Position numbers and translations under genes: made by a program. Below are positions 33,992 to 42,754 of a stretch of DNA of 64,000 nucleotides, piece after piece (positions within the stretch are counted from its first letter, which is position 1; every line of letters starts with the position of its first letter). This DNA is from UBA6107 sp964533735 (GTDB lineage: Bacteria; Chloroflexota; Anaerolineae; Anaerolineales; Anaerolineaceae). The notes beneath the pieces are model-generated. The model was not told the origin of the DNA, did not search any database, and saw only the letters and a program-made list of their open reading frames with translations. Where the stretch lies: the NCBI GenBank assembly GCA_964533735.1, contig CAZHMD010000001.1, positions 248,001-312,000 of the forward strand, in the 5' to 3' direction.

Positions 33992-36367
33992 TTATGGGGA
34001 AATATTTTGAATCAGATGGTACCAGAACCATAGCACATCTGCACCTGGTTTGCCATATAATGATGGGCCATTATCGTGGACTTTCAAATAAGGGTAGTAC
34101 TCTCGTGATATGAAACCAGCTACCCAGGATCTGGAAAATGAGGTCACAATTGCTGCATTGAAAATTTGTGCTTGAATTGTTGTGTCAACTGGAGTTGTGG
34201 TTTGAATCGTATTTAAACAAGACCCATTTTTATCTACACAACCCGATAAACTATTCGTGTTAGAAGAATTATTGATGCCAATAATGATGGATTTTCCAAA
34301 TTTCTCTACTATTGGATAGACAAGGGAGTCCAATTGGTGACCATAAGACTCAATCAGGTTTGTAGAATTCGATAAACTTGGAGAAAATAGGACGTAAACC
34401 TGGTCAACTTCCGATATCCATCCAGGTACTTCCCGTTCCGCTGGCAAAGGAACAGCAGCAACTATTTTCCCTGTGTATCTGGCTCTAATATCGGAGATCA
34501 ACTGCAGCCATCTGGCTTCGGAATCAGGGGAGGATTCCATTTGCTGAACTACGGTGGGATCTCCAATAATGATTGCCTCAACATCCATTAATTGTGCTAA
34601 ATCAACATAGTTCAAGATGAATCTTTGGTATCGATCGAAATAAGTTTGCAACCAACCGGAATCCCTGTCTGCTCCATCCCAAAAACTAAAATCACTGGAA
34701 TAATTCACTTGGGGGAAAAGAACTGGTCTAAGTTCCTGAAGTTTCACATTGTTAATCATCCATTGCATATCTACCCAACCAATGTCTTGACTTCCAGAGG
34801 GTTCAATCATTGGAGGGTTCTTACTAGTAATTGACCATCTCGGATTTAAAATTACCCAATTGGCACCCATTCCTTTAATATCATGCAGTCCCGTTTCTAG
34901 CGAACTCCTCCAGGTGGAAGGGTAAGTTGGTGATAATTCAACTCCATTGATCATTTCAGGGTTTGGAGGAATAGGTGTAGTTCCAATTTCCACAAAGGAT
35001 TGTGCAGGTTGGCTCATTAGGTTGGTCCAACCCGTGATTTCCTTGGTGACTGGAGTTGCTTGCAGTGAGGCTGTAAATGTATCATTTTCAATGGGTGAAT
35101 TTAGTCCATTGGCACAATCACCGTTACGGCAAAACCGATATGCTGTTTTGCTCAACAGGTGAGTGGGGGAGTAAATTGCATACTCCCAAGTGGTAGAACT
35201 TGTCGCTACCATCGGTATTGGTTCCATCCAATCATAGGGATTAAATTGGATAAAAACTGATTCACCAACTGGTGTACTGTTTGGGGTCGTAAGTGTAAAT
35301 GTAACTTCACCCATTTCAGGTGATTCAAAGGTAACGATTTTGTCGCGTAATGTGGTGCCTTGTGAGGGCACGATCATCTCTCGAATGACAAAATTTCCGG
35401 TTGAATTGAGCTCAGAATTCCAGAAACCGTCCCCGAGGGTATATTTATACCTAAGATATGCTCCAGCTGGCAAATTCAAGGAAAATTTATACTTGCCATT
35501 ACTAATTTTTTCCATCACAGGCAGGTTTGACGAAGTATTGCCAGTTCCCGCTTTAAGAGCAGAAAATGGATTGCCTAAACTTGAAAGCGTACCAGCAATT
35601 TTTAAAGGAAATCGCATCACAAATGCGTCAGGTGTTTCCACCGTAAATGTAACTTCAACCATTTCTCTTTTGTTTAATTCTACGAAAACAGGGGTTGACG
35701 CATTATCATCCACTTTTGCATATTGTTGAAAAGGTGTATATAGGCCATCTTTACTGTAAATGACCATATTATGGGTACCAGAAGGCACATTTTCCAGGAT
35801 GAAAGTACCTTCAGAGGATGTGGTTGTTGCCAGACCTGCAGCTGTGATCATCAGGTCAGGAATTGGAGCTTTGTTCTCCTGATCGATGATTTGGCCGCGT
35901 ATACGACCCCGAGTGCCAAGGTATGGCTCGTTTTCCCAACCCGCAATTTTATCCTGGACTAATTCCGGTCCGGTTACCAACAATCTTCGATTTAGAATTT
36001 GTTTTGCCGAGGAATTGTATTCTATGTCAATTGATCCAGAAATTTTTGCATACCTGTAAAGAATTTCTGCTCCAATTGTAATTGGTACTTTTACGAAAAA
36101 GAGCGTGTCTGTGCTTCGAGCCATTTCAAACCGGGTGGGGTTGAAATACAATCCTGTTACTTCATCAAGAATCTCCAGATACAATCCTTTTCCTTCTTCA
36201 AGACCTGAAGGAAGAACCACTTGAAAAACCACTTCGGCTTGTGGATAACTTAGGGGAGTCTTTGAATTTTCACCTGGAAGTGAAATGTTGCATGCAGACA
36301 ATAAAAGTACACCAATGAAAAACGCTACGAAAGTCCTGAATAAACCTTTTTGATTGGAATTTTTCAT
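33992..36367 (-). CDS. Large lipoprotein with carbohydrate-binding-like domains and a TIM-barrel-like end
   Basis: The signal peptide ends at L-L-S-A-C (residues 22-26), a lipobox, so the protein is anchored outside the membrane. After a beta domain there is a carboxypeptidase-regulatory-like repeat (about 155-235). Two beta-sandwich domains follow (about 235-345 and 350-450) that read like CBM20/48-type starch-binding units (L-P-A-G-A-Y-L-R-Y-K-Y and V-F-I-Q-F-N-P-Y-D-W). From about 485 to the end the sequence resembles a glycoside-hydrolase-type barrel (G-A-N-W-V-I-L-N-P-R-W). I cannot name the catalytic residues or family, so polysaccharide hydrolysis is inference. It follows nusB by 10 bases. 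Confidence 0.75.
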   Translation of the reverse strand: MKNSNQKGLFRTFVAFFIGVLLLSACNISLPGENSKTPLSYPQAEVVFQVVLPSGLEEGKGLYLEILDEVTGLYFNPTRFEMARSTDTLFFVKVPITIGAEILYRYAKISGSIDIEYNSSAKQILNRRLLVTGPELVQDKIAGWENEPYLGTRGRIRGQIIDQENKAPIPDLMITAAGLATTTSSEGTFILENVPSGTHNMVIYSKDGLYTPFQQYAKVDDNASTPVFVELNKREMVEVTFTVETPDAFVMRFPLKIAGTLSSLGNPFSALKAGTGNTSSNLPVMEKISNGKYKFSLNLPAGAYLRYKYTLGDGFWNSELNSTGNFVIREMIVPSQGTTLRDKIVTFESPEMGEVTFTLTTPNSTPVGESVFIQFNPYDWMEPIPMVATSSTTWEYAIYSPTHLLSKTAYRFCRNGDCANGLNSPIENDTFTASLQATPVTKEITGWTNLMSQPAQSFVEIGTTPIPPNPEMINGVELSPTYPSTWRSSLETGLHDIKGMGANWVILNPRWSITSKNPPMIEPSGSQDIGWVDMQWMINNVKLQELRPVLFPQVNYSSDFSFWDGADRDSGWLQTYFDRYQRFILNYVDLAQLMDVEAIIIGDPTVVQQMESSPDSEARWLQLISDIRARYTGKIVAAVPLPAEREVPGWISEVDQVYVLFSPSLSNSTNLIESYGHQLDSLVYPIVEKFGKSIIIGINNSSNTNSLSGCVDKNGSCLNTIQTTTPVDTTIQAQIFNAAIVTSFSRSWVAGFISREYYPYLKVHDNGPSLYGKPGADVLWFWYHLIQNISP

Positions 36368-36377
36368 ACCCGGATCT

Positions 36378-36824
36378 TCAATTTTTGGTTGGAATAATGG
36401 AGGTAAAACGATTTTGAATCTCCGCGATATGGTTGACCAGACTTCCTAAAACCCCATTAATAAAGCGGGGTGAACTGTCGGATCCATATACTTTGGCAAG
36501 TTCGATTGCTTCGTTAATGGCTACCTTTAGGGGAGTACATTTTTCAACGCCAAATTCCCATAATGCTATTCGGAGAATGTTGCGATCGATGACTGCAACC
36601 TGGTCCAAAGGCCATTCTGGAGCATGTTCAGCAATTACACTGTCCAATTGTTGAATGATGGGCATAACGCCAGTAATGATCTGACTGGTAAATTGAGCTA
36701 ATTGATCTTCCAATTTTTCTTCACCCAAACGTGCTTCGAGTGCATCACCGAGAGAGTGACCAGTCAAATCGTATTCAAATAAAACTTGTAATGCTACCCC
36801 GCGGGCTTTTGTCCTGGATTTCAT
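36378..36824 (-). CDS. nusB: Transcription antitermination factor NusB
   Basis: A 148-residue all-helical protein with the NusB landmarks: R-x-x-A-R-G-V-A-L-Q-V-L-F-E-Y-D at the N-terminus, D-x-x-A-V-I-D-R-N-I-L-R-I-A-L-W-E in the middle, and I-N-E-A-I-E-L-A-K-V-Y-G followed by F-I-N-G-V-L at the C-terminus. NusB with NusE binds boxA RNA to prevent early termination in rRNA operons. It follows the Asp23 gene by 9 bases; asp23-nusB is a common pair in Gram-positive-type genomes. Confidence 0.95.
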   Translation of the reverse strand: MKSRTKARGVALQVLFEYDLTGHSLGDALEARLGEEKLEDQLAQFTSQIITGVMPIIQQLDSVIAEHAPEWPLDQVAVIDRNILRIALWEFGVEKCTPLKVAINEAIELAKVYGSDSSPRFINGVLGSLVNHIAEIQNRFTSIIPTKN

Positions 36825-36833
36825 ATTGTTGAT

Positions 36834-37169
36834 TCAACAGGAACTAATATCTTCGACATGAACATTGATATGGCCAATTTCGAGACCAACCATTTCAGCA
36901 ATGGACCGGGATACCTGGCTCTGGATATTCTTACAAACGTCCCTGACAATTACTTCGTGGCGAAGAACAACATAAATATCTGCATAAACTGCATTGTTCT
37001 CCACGATGATGTTAATTCCATCAGTAAGTCCCTTTTTAAAAAGGTTATTTACGTCCCTGGGACCAGGAGTAAGTCGGCAAACGCCATCAATACTCAATGT
37101 AGCTAATTGGGCTATTGAGACCAGAACTTCAGGTGCGATAGTGGTTTTTCCAATAATTTTTGAATCCAT
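36834..37169 (-). CDS. Asp23/Gls24 family envelope stress protein
   Basis: The 111-residue protein shows the family pattern: G-K-T-T-I-A-P-E-V-L near the start, A-x-L-A-x-L-x-I-D-G-V, and V-Y-A-D-I-Y-V-V-L-R-H-E-V, with the closing V-H-V-E-D-I. In staphylococci Asp23 is a membrane-associated protein linked to cell-wall stress, and in other bacteria the family often sits before nusB, as here. Its molecular job is not known. Confidence 0.92.
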   Translation of the reverse strand: MDSKIIGKTTIAPEVLVSIAQLATLSIDGVCRLTPGPRDVNNLFKKGLTDGINIIVENNAVYADIYVVLRHEVIVRDVCKNIQSQVSRSIAEMVGLEIGHINVHVEDISSC

Positions 37170-37244
37170 TTCAACTCCAATCTATACTAACAGTAACCGA
37201 TAGTAATTATAACCCTAAAAGAATTGACCAATCTCTTGAAGACA

Positions 37245-38006
37245 CTAATCTACATCGTAAACCAATTCATTGAAACATTGCTCCTGTACAAGATCAATTT
37301 GTTTGTCAAGAAGTATGCAATGGCGAGACTCTTCCAACCATGTCAGAGTCTTGCTCCTGGAGCTGAGCCCGTCAAAGACCAACTGTGAACTATTTGGATT
37401 AATTGTTGAATCCAGTTTTCCCTGGAATATGGAGGTGTCAGTTGGTATTGAAGGAAGCAACTTCTTAATAATTCGTTGAAAATCATATAAGCTTGCTGCA
37501 GCATGCAGTGGAACGACATTATATCCCTGCCATACCATCGAATCATCAGTATTTTTTTTGTAAATATACTCTGTAAACGGCCACATCAATTTCGATGTCC
37601 ATAGTCTATCAATCACAAGGGCGGGGGAGAATAGAAATATTTTCTTTATTTCCGGGTGATTGGCGGCTAACCACAGCGTCAATAAAGCACCCATTGATTC
37701 CCCAAATACATATATACTGTTGTATGTATTTTTAAGTTTATTGTATGAATCCTCAACAGTGTTTACCCAGTCTTTCCAAGTCTTTCGATTCAGCTCTTGC
37801 GGGGATTGTCCATGTCCTGGTAGTAAAGGTGCGCTAACAGTGAATCCTTTCATATAAAAGAAATCTGCGATTAATCTAACTTCAACAGTGGTTGCCGTAA
37901 AACCGTGAATGAAAAGGAGTGCACAGTTTGGATATTTTGACCCATGGAGAGTAAATGTGTTTCCATCAAGCTCTGGATGCTGGTATACAGGCGGTTTACT
38001 GCTCAT
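37245..38006 (-). CDS. Alpha/beta hydrolase (carboxylesterase / monoacylglycerol-lipase-like)
   Basis: A 253-residue single-domain hydrolase with the oxyanion motif F-I-H-G-F-T-A-T, L-L-P-G-H-G-Q, the nucleophile elbow G-E-S-M-G-A, an acid in Q-G-K-L-D-S-T-I-N-P, and a terminal S-R-H-C-I-L with the catalytic His. The pattern fits Est30/bacterial monoglyceride lipase relatives. I chose the ATG at 38006, preceded by GGGAAAGGAA; the longer start at 38024 would place that ribosome site inside the gene. It stands alone after a long intergenic stretch. Substrate not deducible. Confidence 0.88.
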   Translation of the reverse strand: MSSKPPVYQHPELDGNTFTLHGSKYPNCALLFIHGFTATTVEVRLIADFFYMKGFTVSAPLLPGHGQSPQELNRKTWKDWVNTVEDSYNKLKNTYNSIYVFGESMGALLTLWLAANHPEIKKIFLFSPALVIDRLWTSKLMWPFTEYIYKKNTDDSMVWQGYNVVPLHAAASLYDFQRIIKKLLPSIPTDTSIFQGKLDSTINPNSSQLVFDGLSSRSKTLTWLEESRHCILLDKQIDLVQEQCFNELVYDVD

Positions 38007-38423
38007 CGAGAGTTCCTTTCCCATGACATTTCTTTATCTTTAAGAATTCTAAACCTTTCGCATAGGTGAACATGTTATTAAGAGCTTCTACGCCTTTTGA
38101 TCTCTCTTACCCATTGTACAACGGGGCAGGGAATTACACACATTTACAAAATTATGTAAAGAACTATTTTCGTATAGAATAATAAAAATTGTAAAATTAT
38201 TAATCCCAAAACCTATACGCTTTCTTCTGAAATAATCGAATCCCTCCACACAGACTGCTTATACCAATAGATATATGAATATATTGAGGGGGTTTGATTG
38301 GAATAATTCGTGATTATGCGGTTTTATGATCACACACCAGCAATCAATCTCTGGATTTCATTTTACAATGTTTGTTGTCACTTTCATAGCAGGGAAGGTA
38401 TAAGCGGATAAATATGAATTTAT

Positions 38424-38451
38424 GGTTTCGATAAGTATTATTATCATAAGC
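38424..38451 (+). other. dif-like 28-bp Xer recombination site candidate
   Basis: The stretch splits into 11+6+11 bases: GGTTTCGATAA, GTATTA, TTATCATAAGC. The two arms are partly inverted around the centre (GATAA/TTATC), as in Xer core sites. By eye against E. coli dif, 7 of 11 positions match in each arm, including the shared ATAA and TTAT at the inner edges. It sits 43 bases before the start of a Xer-type recombinase gene. AT-rich chance similarity, or an operator for the recombinase gene, remains possible. Confidence 0.4.
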
Positions 38452-38452
38452 A

Positions 38453-38461
38453 TGATATAAT
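38453..38461 (+). promoter_or_regulatory. Extended -10 promoter element for the recombinase gene
   Basis: The sequence TG-a-TATAAT is a perfect extended -10 box. It lies 33 bases before the recombinase ATG at 38495, with a GAAGGAGAAA ribosome site between. The upstream side overlaps the dif-like element, so a protein bound there would affect transcription. No clear -35 hexamer was found. Confidence 0.55.
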
Positions 38462-38494
38462 GGGAATATATACTGCAATGAAGGAGAAATCAGG

Positions 38495-39475
38495 ATGGAC
38501 AAATCCATATTTCAGTTAATGGAAAAATATATTTCAAGTGTACGCCTGTCACGAAGTATGCATACAGCAAGCACTTATTCTAACGGTTTGAAATTTTATG
38601 TTGACTCTCTGCTAAAGATTGGTATAAACCCTGAGACCACCCCCATTGAGAATTTATCAGAAGATACGATAATTTCCATGGCAGCGGATCTTAAAAATCA
38701 TGCTGCCACAACGGAAAGATTGTATCTGACCGCGGTGAGCGGGTTTTTCGAATATATATCAGCTGAAAACCTTGCACCAGTCAATCTTCCCAGACTAAAA
38801 TTGTTAATTAATCAAAGGGCACGTCGGCCTGGATTACGTTTACCTCAATTCCCATCCTCCTCAATCGAAACACTGTTATCCAAGGTCTGTGAACCAGGTT
38901 TCCTTGAGAATGAAAAAGATGAGGATAAATTGATTAGCTATCGCGATCGCGCATTTTTACTGACTTTAGCCGATACAGGTTTGCGGGTCCACGAAGCAGT
39001 CAACCTGCGCCGCGGTGATATCGATTGGAATGAAGGGAAAGCGATGATCATAGGCAAAGGGAATCAACAGGCTATCGTTCGCTTCTCCACCAGAGCCACA
39101 GATGCATTAATGGATTATCTAAAATTGCGGTCAAAGATTGACGGAACCACCCGGATTCCTTTATCTGCTCTACCGTTATTTGCACGGCATGATCGTGGTG
39201 CAGGTAAAAAGATAAAACCTTTAACGACTACAACAGGCAGGAACATTGTCTCTAAAAGAGTTTTTGAAATACTTGGGGTTGAGGCAGCTGGAACAATTAC
39301 ACCTCATTCTTTCCGTCATTTTTTTGTCACCAGAGTGTTACGATCTTCTGGAAACTTAAAATTGGCTCAGGAACTGGCACGGCATAAGAATATTGCAGTA
39401 ACTCAGCGGTATGCTCATTTATCAAATGATGAGTTAGATAAGGGATATTGGAACGCTATTGAGGAAGAAAAATAA
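38495..39475 (+). CDS. Xer-type tyrosine recombinase
   Basis: A 326-residue integrase-fold recombinase with a SAM-like N-terminal core-binding domain (about 1-105) and a catalytic domain. Active-site residues are visible: Arg in D-T-G-L-R-V-H-E-A, a Lys in I-G-K-G-N, His/Arg in H-S-F-R-H, His in L-A-R-H-K-N, and the nucleophile Tyr in R-Y-A-H-L. Length and motifs fit XerC/XerD better than phage integrases. It is alone, with no attachment-site-flanked island around it. A single such protein working on a dif site for chromosome dimer resolution is plausible. A strong hairpin terminator begins right after its stop. Confidence 0.9.
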   Translation: MDKSIFQLMEKYISSVRLSRSMHTASTYSNGLKFYVDSLLKIGINPETTPIENLSEDTIISMAADLKNHAATTERLYLTAVSGFFEYISAENLAPVNLPRLKLLINQRARRPGLRLPQFPSSSIETLLSKVCEPGFLENEKDEDKLISYRDRAFLLTLADTGLRVHEAVNLRRGDIDWNEGKAMIIGKGNQQAIVRFSTRATDALMDYLKLRSKIDGTTRIPLSALPLFARHDRGAGKKIKPLTTTTGRNIVSKRVFEILGVEAAGTITPHSFRHFFVTRVLRSSGNLKLAQELARHKNIAVTQRYAHLSNDELDKGYWNAIEEEK

Positions 39476-39504
39476 AAACAGCCCCTGAATTTCAGGGGCT
39501 GTTT
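39476..39504. terminator. Bidirectional hairpin terminator between recombinase and cspA
   Basis: A near-perfect palindrome: AAACAGCCCCTGAA (39476-39489) pairs with TTCAGGGGCTGTTT (39491-39504). The A-rich left flank and T-rich right flank give a U-tract on either strand. It begins directly after the recombinase stop codon and lies 15 bases beyond the cspA stop, so it can end both convergent transcripts. Confidence 0.9.
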
Positions 39505-39518
39505 CTTGGGGTCATTGA

Positions 39519-39731
39519 TTAGTTAGCGATAGTTACATTGCTAGCTTGAAGACCTTTGGGGCCCTTCTCGATTGAGAATTCGACCTTCTGACCTTCTTCA
39601 AGATTGCGGTATCCTTCGCCCTGAATAGCGGAGAAGTGAACAAACACGTCCTCGCCACCCTCGCGGGAGATGAAACCATAACCTTTGGTTCCGTTGAACC
39701 ATTTGACCGTGCCGATGATACGTTCTGACAT
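39519..39731 (-). CDS. Cold-shock protein, CspA family
   Basis: A 70-residue OB-fold protein with both RNA-binding motifs intact: K-G-Y-G-F-I-S (RNP1) and D-V-F-V-H-F-S-A-I (RNP2), opening with G-T-V-K-W-F-N-G-T. Such proteins melt RNA secondary structure, often but not always after cold shock. A strong AGGAGG site precedes the ATG. It is a single-gene unit between two terminators, with a leader of at most about 65 bases. Confidence 0.97.
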   Translation of the reverse strand: MSERIIGTVKWFNGTKGYGFISREGGEDVFVHFSAIQGEGYRNLEEGQKVEFSIEKGPKGLQASNVTIAN

Positions 39732-39798
39732 TTTTTGCCTCCTATAGCAAAACTTACTTATTATTAGGATCTTGTGCGTTCTTTCGGAGCGGTCAAAT

Positions 39799-39836
39799 AA
39801 AAACAGCCCTGGAGCTTTCGCCTTTGGCTGTCGTTT
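39799..39836 (-). terminator. Hairpin terminator downstream of typA
   Basis: On the minus strand ACAGCC pairs with GGCTGT (39805-39810 and 39828-39833), with a short internal helix between, followed by TTTTTATTT. It lies between the typA stop (39933) and the cspA start, so it ends the typA transcript and insulates cspA. Stem length is moderate. Confidence 0.65.
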
Positions 39837-39932
39837 ATTACATCCAACAAGAACTACTGCATCCTACAAGTATTACTTTATCACAATAATTTACAGAAGT
39901 CAAGGAGCAATATTGTCAAAAACAAGACCAAA

Positions 39933-41789
39933 TTACTCGCCAAGGGTTTCCTTTGATTTCTTGGTCATTTTGCCCCGCTCTTCAGTATTCAAATTACGCT
40001 TTCTGATTCTGAAGTTAAGTGGCGTTACTTCAAGCAGCTCATCCTCAGCAAGGTATTCAATGGCCTGATCCAGGCTCATAGTAAGCGGCGGGCTGAGGCG
40101 AACTTCCTGATCTTTATTGGAAGAGCGCATATTGGTTAAATGTTTCTTCTTGCATACATTTACCGAGAGGTCATCCGGTCGTTGGGTTTCGCCAACCACC
40201 ATTCCCTCGTAAACATCCACACCCGCACCAATAAATAATATTCCCCGTTCTTCCGCATTCTTCAATCCAAAAGTTGAGCTAACACCTGTCTCCCAGGACA
40301 CTATTGAGCTGGTGGCTCTGGAGGTAATAGCCCCTGCCAGCGGTAAATATCCATGGAAAAGTGAGTTGATTGTTCCAGTTCCCCTTGTGGCAGTTAAGAA
40401 TTGATACCGGAATCCTAATAACCCTCTTGTGGGTGCCAAATAGCGTAGATGAACAGTATTATCAGGATTATTAACCATATCCAGCATTTTTCCACGTCGG
40501 CTGCCAAGCATTTCAACCACAGCGCCGACTGTTTCCGGGCTTGTTTCAATATGCAATTCTTCAAACGGCTCTAATAATTCGCCTGATTCTGATTCCTTAA
40601 TGATCGCTTCAGGACGTGAAACCTGGAATTCATAGCCTTCCCGCCTCATTGTTTCAATTAAAATAGCCAGATGGAGCTCCCCCCTGCCTGAAACTACAAA
40701 AGTATCTGCTGTTTCTGTATCGGCTACGCGCAATGCAACATTGTTTTTCAGTTCGTCATACAACCGTTCCCTTAATTTGCGCGAGGTTCCCCACTTCCCT
40801 TCTTTTCCAGTGAAAGGTGAAGTATTGACTCCGAAGGTCATTCTCACTGTCGGTTCTTCAACCTCGATGACTGGTAAGGCAATCGGATTTAATGGATCCG
40901 CTAATGTTTCGCCAATTGCAATCCCCTCAAGACCTGCAATTGCAATAATTTCCCCCGCCTGGGCAGATTCGACCTCAACTTTGTCCAATCCCTGATAGAC
41001 ATACAAGTACCTGGCTTTCTCAGGCAATACGCTGCCGTTCTTTTGCATCCGGGCAACATTTTGCCCCATTTTGATCTCACCAGAATGGATACGCCCAACG
41101 GCAGTGACGCCCCTGTATTCATCGTACCCAAGGTTGGTCACCAGTATCTGCAGTGGAGCATCAAGATCCACTTTTGGACCAGGAACAGTGTCCAGGATGG
41201 CTGTAAACAAGGGTTCAAGGTTTGACTCCAAATCCATTGTCATTCCAGCCTGTTGGGTGATTGCATTGGTATAAATGATCGGGAAATCTGCCTGATCATT
41301 GTTTGCACCCAGTTCGATAAATAGGTCAAAGGTAAGGTTTACCGCTCTTGAAGGATCGGCGTCTTTGCGATCCATTTTATTAATGACTACAATCGCCTTG
41401 TGTCCTCGTTCTAGAGCTTTTTTCAAAACAAACCTTGTCTGTGGCATGGGTCCTTCAGCAGCATCTACCAGCAGGAGGACGCCGTCGACCATGTTCATAA
41501 CACGTTCTACTTCTCCCCCAAAATCGGCGTGCCCTGGGGTATCAACAATGTTGATCTTAACCATTGTGTTATTTTTCTTATCGGGGATCTCGATAGCAGT
41601 ATTTTTCGCGAGAATGGTGATTCCCCGCTCCCGCTCAAGGTCATTTGAATCCATAACTCTTTCGATAATTGTTTGGTTTTCTCTGAATACTCTGGCCTGT
41701 TTTAATAAACCATCGACAAGAGTCGTCTTTCCATGGTCTACGTGTGCAATGATGGCGATGTTTCGAATATCTCTTCTTTCAGTAAGCAT
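39933..41789 (-). CDS. typA: Translational GTPase TypA/BipA
   Basis: The 618-residue protein has the GTPase motifs A-H-V-D-H-G-K-T-T-L, R-G-I-T-I-L, D-T-P-G-H-A-D-F and N-K-M-D, then EF-G-like domains II, III and V and the BipA-specific C-terminal domain (G-R-G-E-L-H-L-A-I-L, and P-T-R-G-L-L-G-F-R). BipA binds 70S ribosomes and helps assembly of the large subunit, mainly under stress or low temperature. Its placement next to a cold-shock gene is in keeping but may be chance. A terminator follows. Confidence 0.97.
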   Translation of the reverse strand: MLTERRDIRNIAIIAHVDHGKTTLVDGLLKQARVFRENQTIIERVMDSNDLERERGITILAKNTAIEIPDKKNNTMVKINIVDTPGHADFGGEVERVMNMVDGVLLLVDAAEGPMPQTRFVLKKALERGHKAIVVINKMDRKDADPSRAVNLTFDLFIELGANNDQADFPIIYTNAITQQAGMTMDLESNLEPLFTAILDTVPGPKVDLDAPLQILVTNLGYDEYRGVTAVGRIHSGEIKMGQNVARMQKNGSVLPEKARYLYVYQGLDKVEVESAQAGEIIAIAGLEGIAIGETLADPLNPIALPVIEVEEPTVRMTFGVNTSPFTGKEGKWGTSRKLRERLYDELKNNVALRVADTETADTFVVSGRGELHLAILIETMRREGYEFQVSRPEAIIKESESGELLEPFEELHIETSPETVGAVVEMLGSRRGKMLDMVNNPDNTVHLRYLAPTRGLLGFRYQFLTATRGTGTINSLFHGYLPLAGAITSRATSSIVSWETGVSSTFGLKNAEERGILFIGAGVDVYEGMVVGETQRPDDLSVNVCKKKHLTNMRSSNKDQEVRLSPPLTMSLDQAIEYLAEDELLEVTPLNFRIRKRNLNTEERGKMTKKSKETLGE

Positions 41790-41902
41790 ATTTTTTCCTA
41801 TAATACCTATATAAATTCGACCAGTTATAATATCAGAATGAGCATCTTCTGAACAGGGTCAATATTTTCACCTCATTGGTCAATGAATTGGGTGGGGACT
41901 TT

Positions 41903-42754
41903 ATGAAGGATTCGAAATCAATTTCACTTGTATTGGGTGGCGGTGGTGCCAGGGGTTTAGCCCACATTGGCGTGCTCAAAGTTTTACGAGAATATAACAT
42001 TCCAGTATCAGCCATATTCGGATGTAGTATGGGCGGTTTAATTGCCAGTCTATTTGCCATAGGCACTGATATACATGAAATAGAAAATATCGCAAAAAAA
42101 TATTCCAGCGTTCGTGAAATGGTCAAGCTGGTTGATATCACTCCGCACCGTCGAGGGATTATTGTAAGCCAACGGTTGAGGGGTTTCTTTTCCCAATTCA
42201 TTGATGAAAACTTGCGGATTGAGGAAGCCAAAATTCCTCTTTATATGAATGCCGTTGATTTGGTGTCTGGCGAAGAGGTAGTCTTTGATAAAGGAAATTT
42301 GCTTGATGCAATAATATCGACCACTGCGGTACCTGGATTGTTTTCCCCAGTAGATAAGATGAAAAACTTGCTTTTAGCAGATGGCGGGATAATAAACAAT
42401 CTACCCATTTCAACATTGAGGAAATATTCCTTAGCTCCCATTGTTGCGGTGGATGTACATCATTCTTTTCCCAATCCTCTGTCAGCCTCTCAAAAGGGAA
42501 TAATTTCTACCGCATCGGTTATTCCTGAATTTATCCGGGATTTCTATCGTGCAGAAATGATCATGGTTAGGAAAATAATGGATATTCAACTTTCTGAATA
42601 TCCAGCAGATTTACTCATTCAACCAGTAATTGATCCTGAAATAAATATGTTCCTGGGTTTTCAACGGGCAGAAGAATTGATATTAGCTGGGGAGAATGCT
42701 GCGCTCGAAAACCTTGATAAAATTCAAAAAATGAGTAGGGAGTCTACTTCTTAA
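41903..42754 (+). CDS. Patatin-like phospholipase (RssA-type)
   Basis: A 283-residue acyl hydrolase with the G-G-G-G-A-R-G-L-A-H-I-G oxyanion loop at about 11-22, the nucleophile Ser in G-C-S-M-G-G, and the catalytic Asp in A-D-G-G-I-I-N-N. These make a Ser-Asp dyad. The ATG at 41903 follows GGTGGGG; the longer reading from a TTG at 41876 adds nine unsupported residues. There is no signal peptide, so it acts in the cytoplasm or at the inner membrane face. TATAAT at 41826-41831 may be its -10. It converges with the membrane-protein gene, overlapping by 11 bases. Confidence 0.92.
   Translation: MKDSKSISLVLGGGGARGLAHIGVLKVLREYNIPVSAIFGCSMGGLIASLFAIGTDIHEIENIAKKYSSVREMVKLVDITPHRRGIIVSQRLRGFFSQFIDENLRIEEAKIPLYMNAVDLVSGEEVVFDKGNLLDAIISTTAVPGLFSPVDKMKNLLLADGGIINNLPISTLRKYSLAPIVAVDVHHSFPNPLSASQKGIISTASVIPEFIRDFYRAEMIMVRKIMDIQLSEYPADLLIQPVIDPEINMFLGFQRAEELILAGENAALENLDKIQKMSRESTS

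Larger units (their letters stand above)
38007..38494 (+). other. 488-bp intergenic region with nested inverted repeats
   Basis: The longest non-coding stretch in the window, between divergent hydrolase and recombinase genes. It is AT-rich with no convincing ORF. Three structured spots stand out. An imperfect, interrupted inverted repeat joins AATAATCGAATCCCTCC (38231-38247) to a GAGGG...AATAATT segment (38286-38308), with ATATAT/ATATAT inside its loop. A clean ATAAAT-atga-ATTTAT repeat lies at 38408-38423. The dif-like element follows at 38424-38451. No tRNA, rRNA or known RNA family was recognised. Confidence 0.6.

Noticed and set aside
38495..39475. Tyrosine recombinase as a phage or island integrase
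   Set aside because: Length and motifs fit XerC/XerD, no excisionase, tRNA attachment site or cargo genes adjoin it, and flanking genes are ordinary.
40901..41814. Several open frames on both strands over typA
   Set aside because: They overlap the highly conserved TypA frame and have no start sites or family features of their own.
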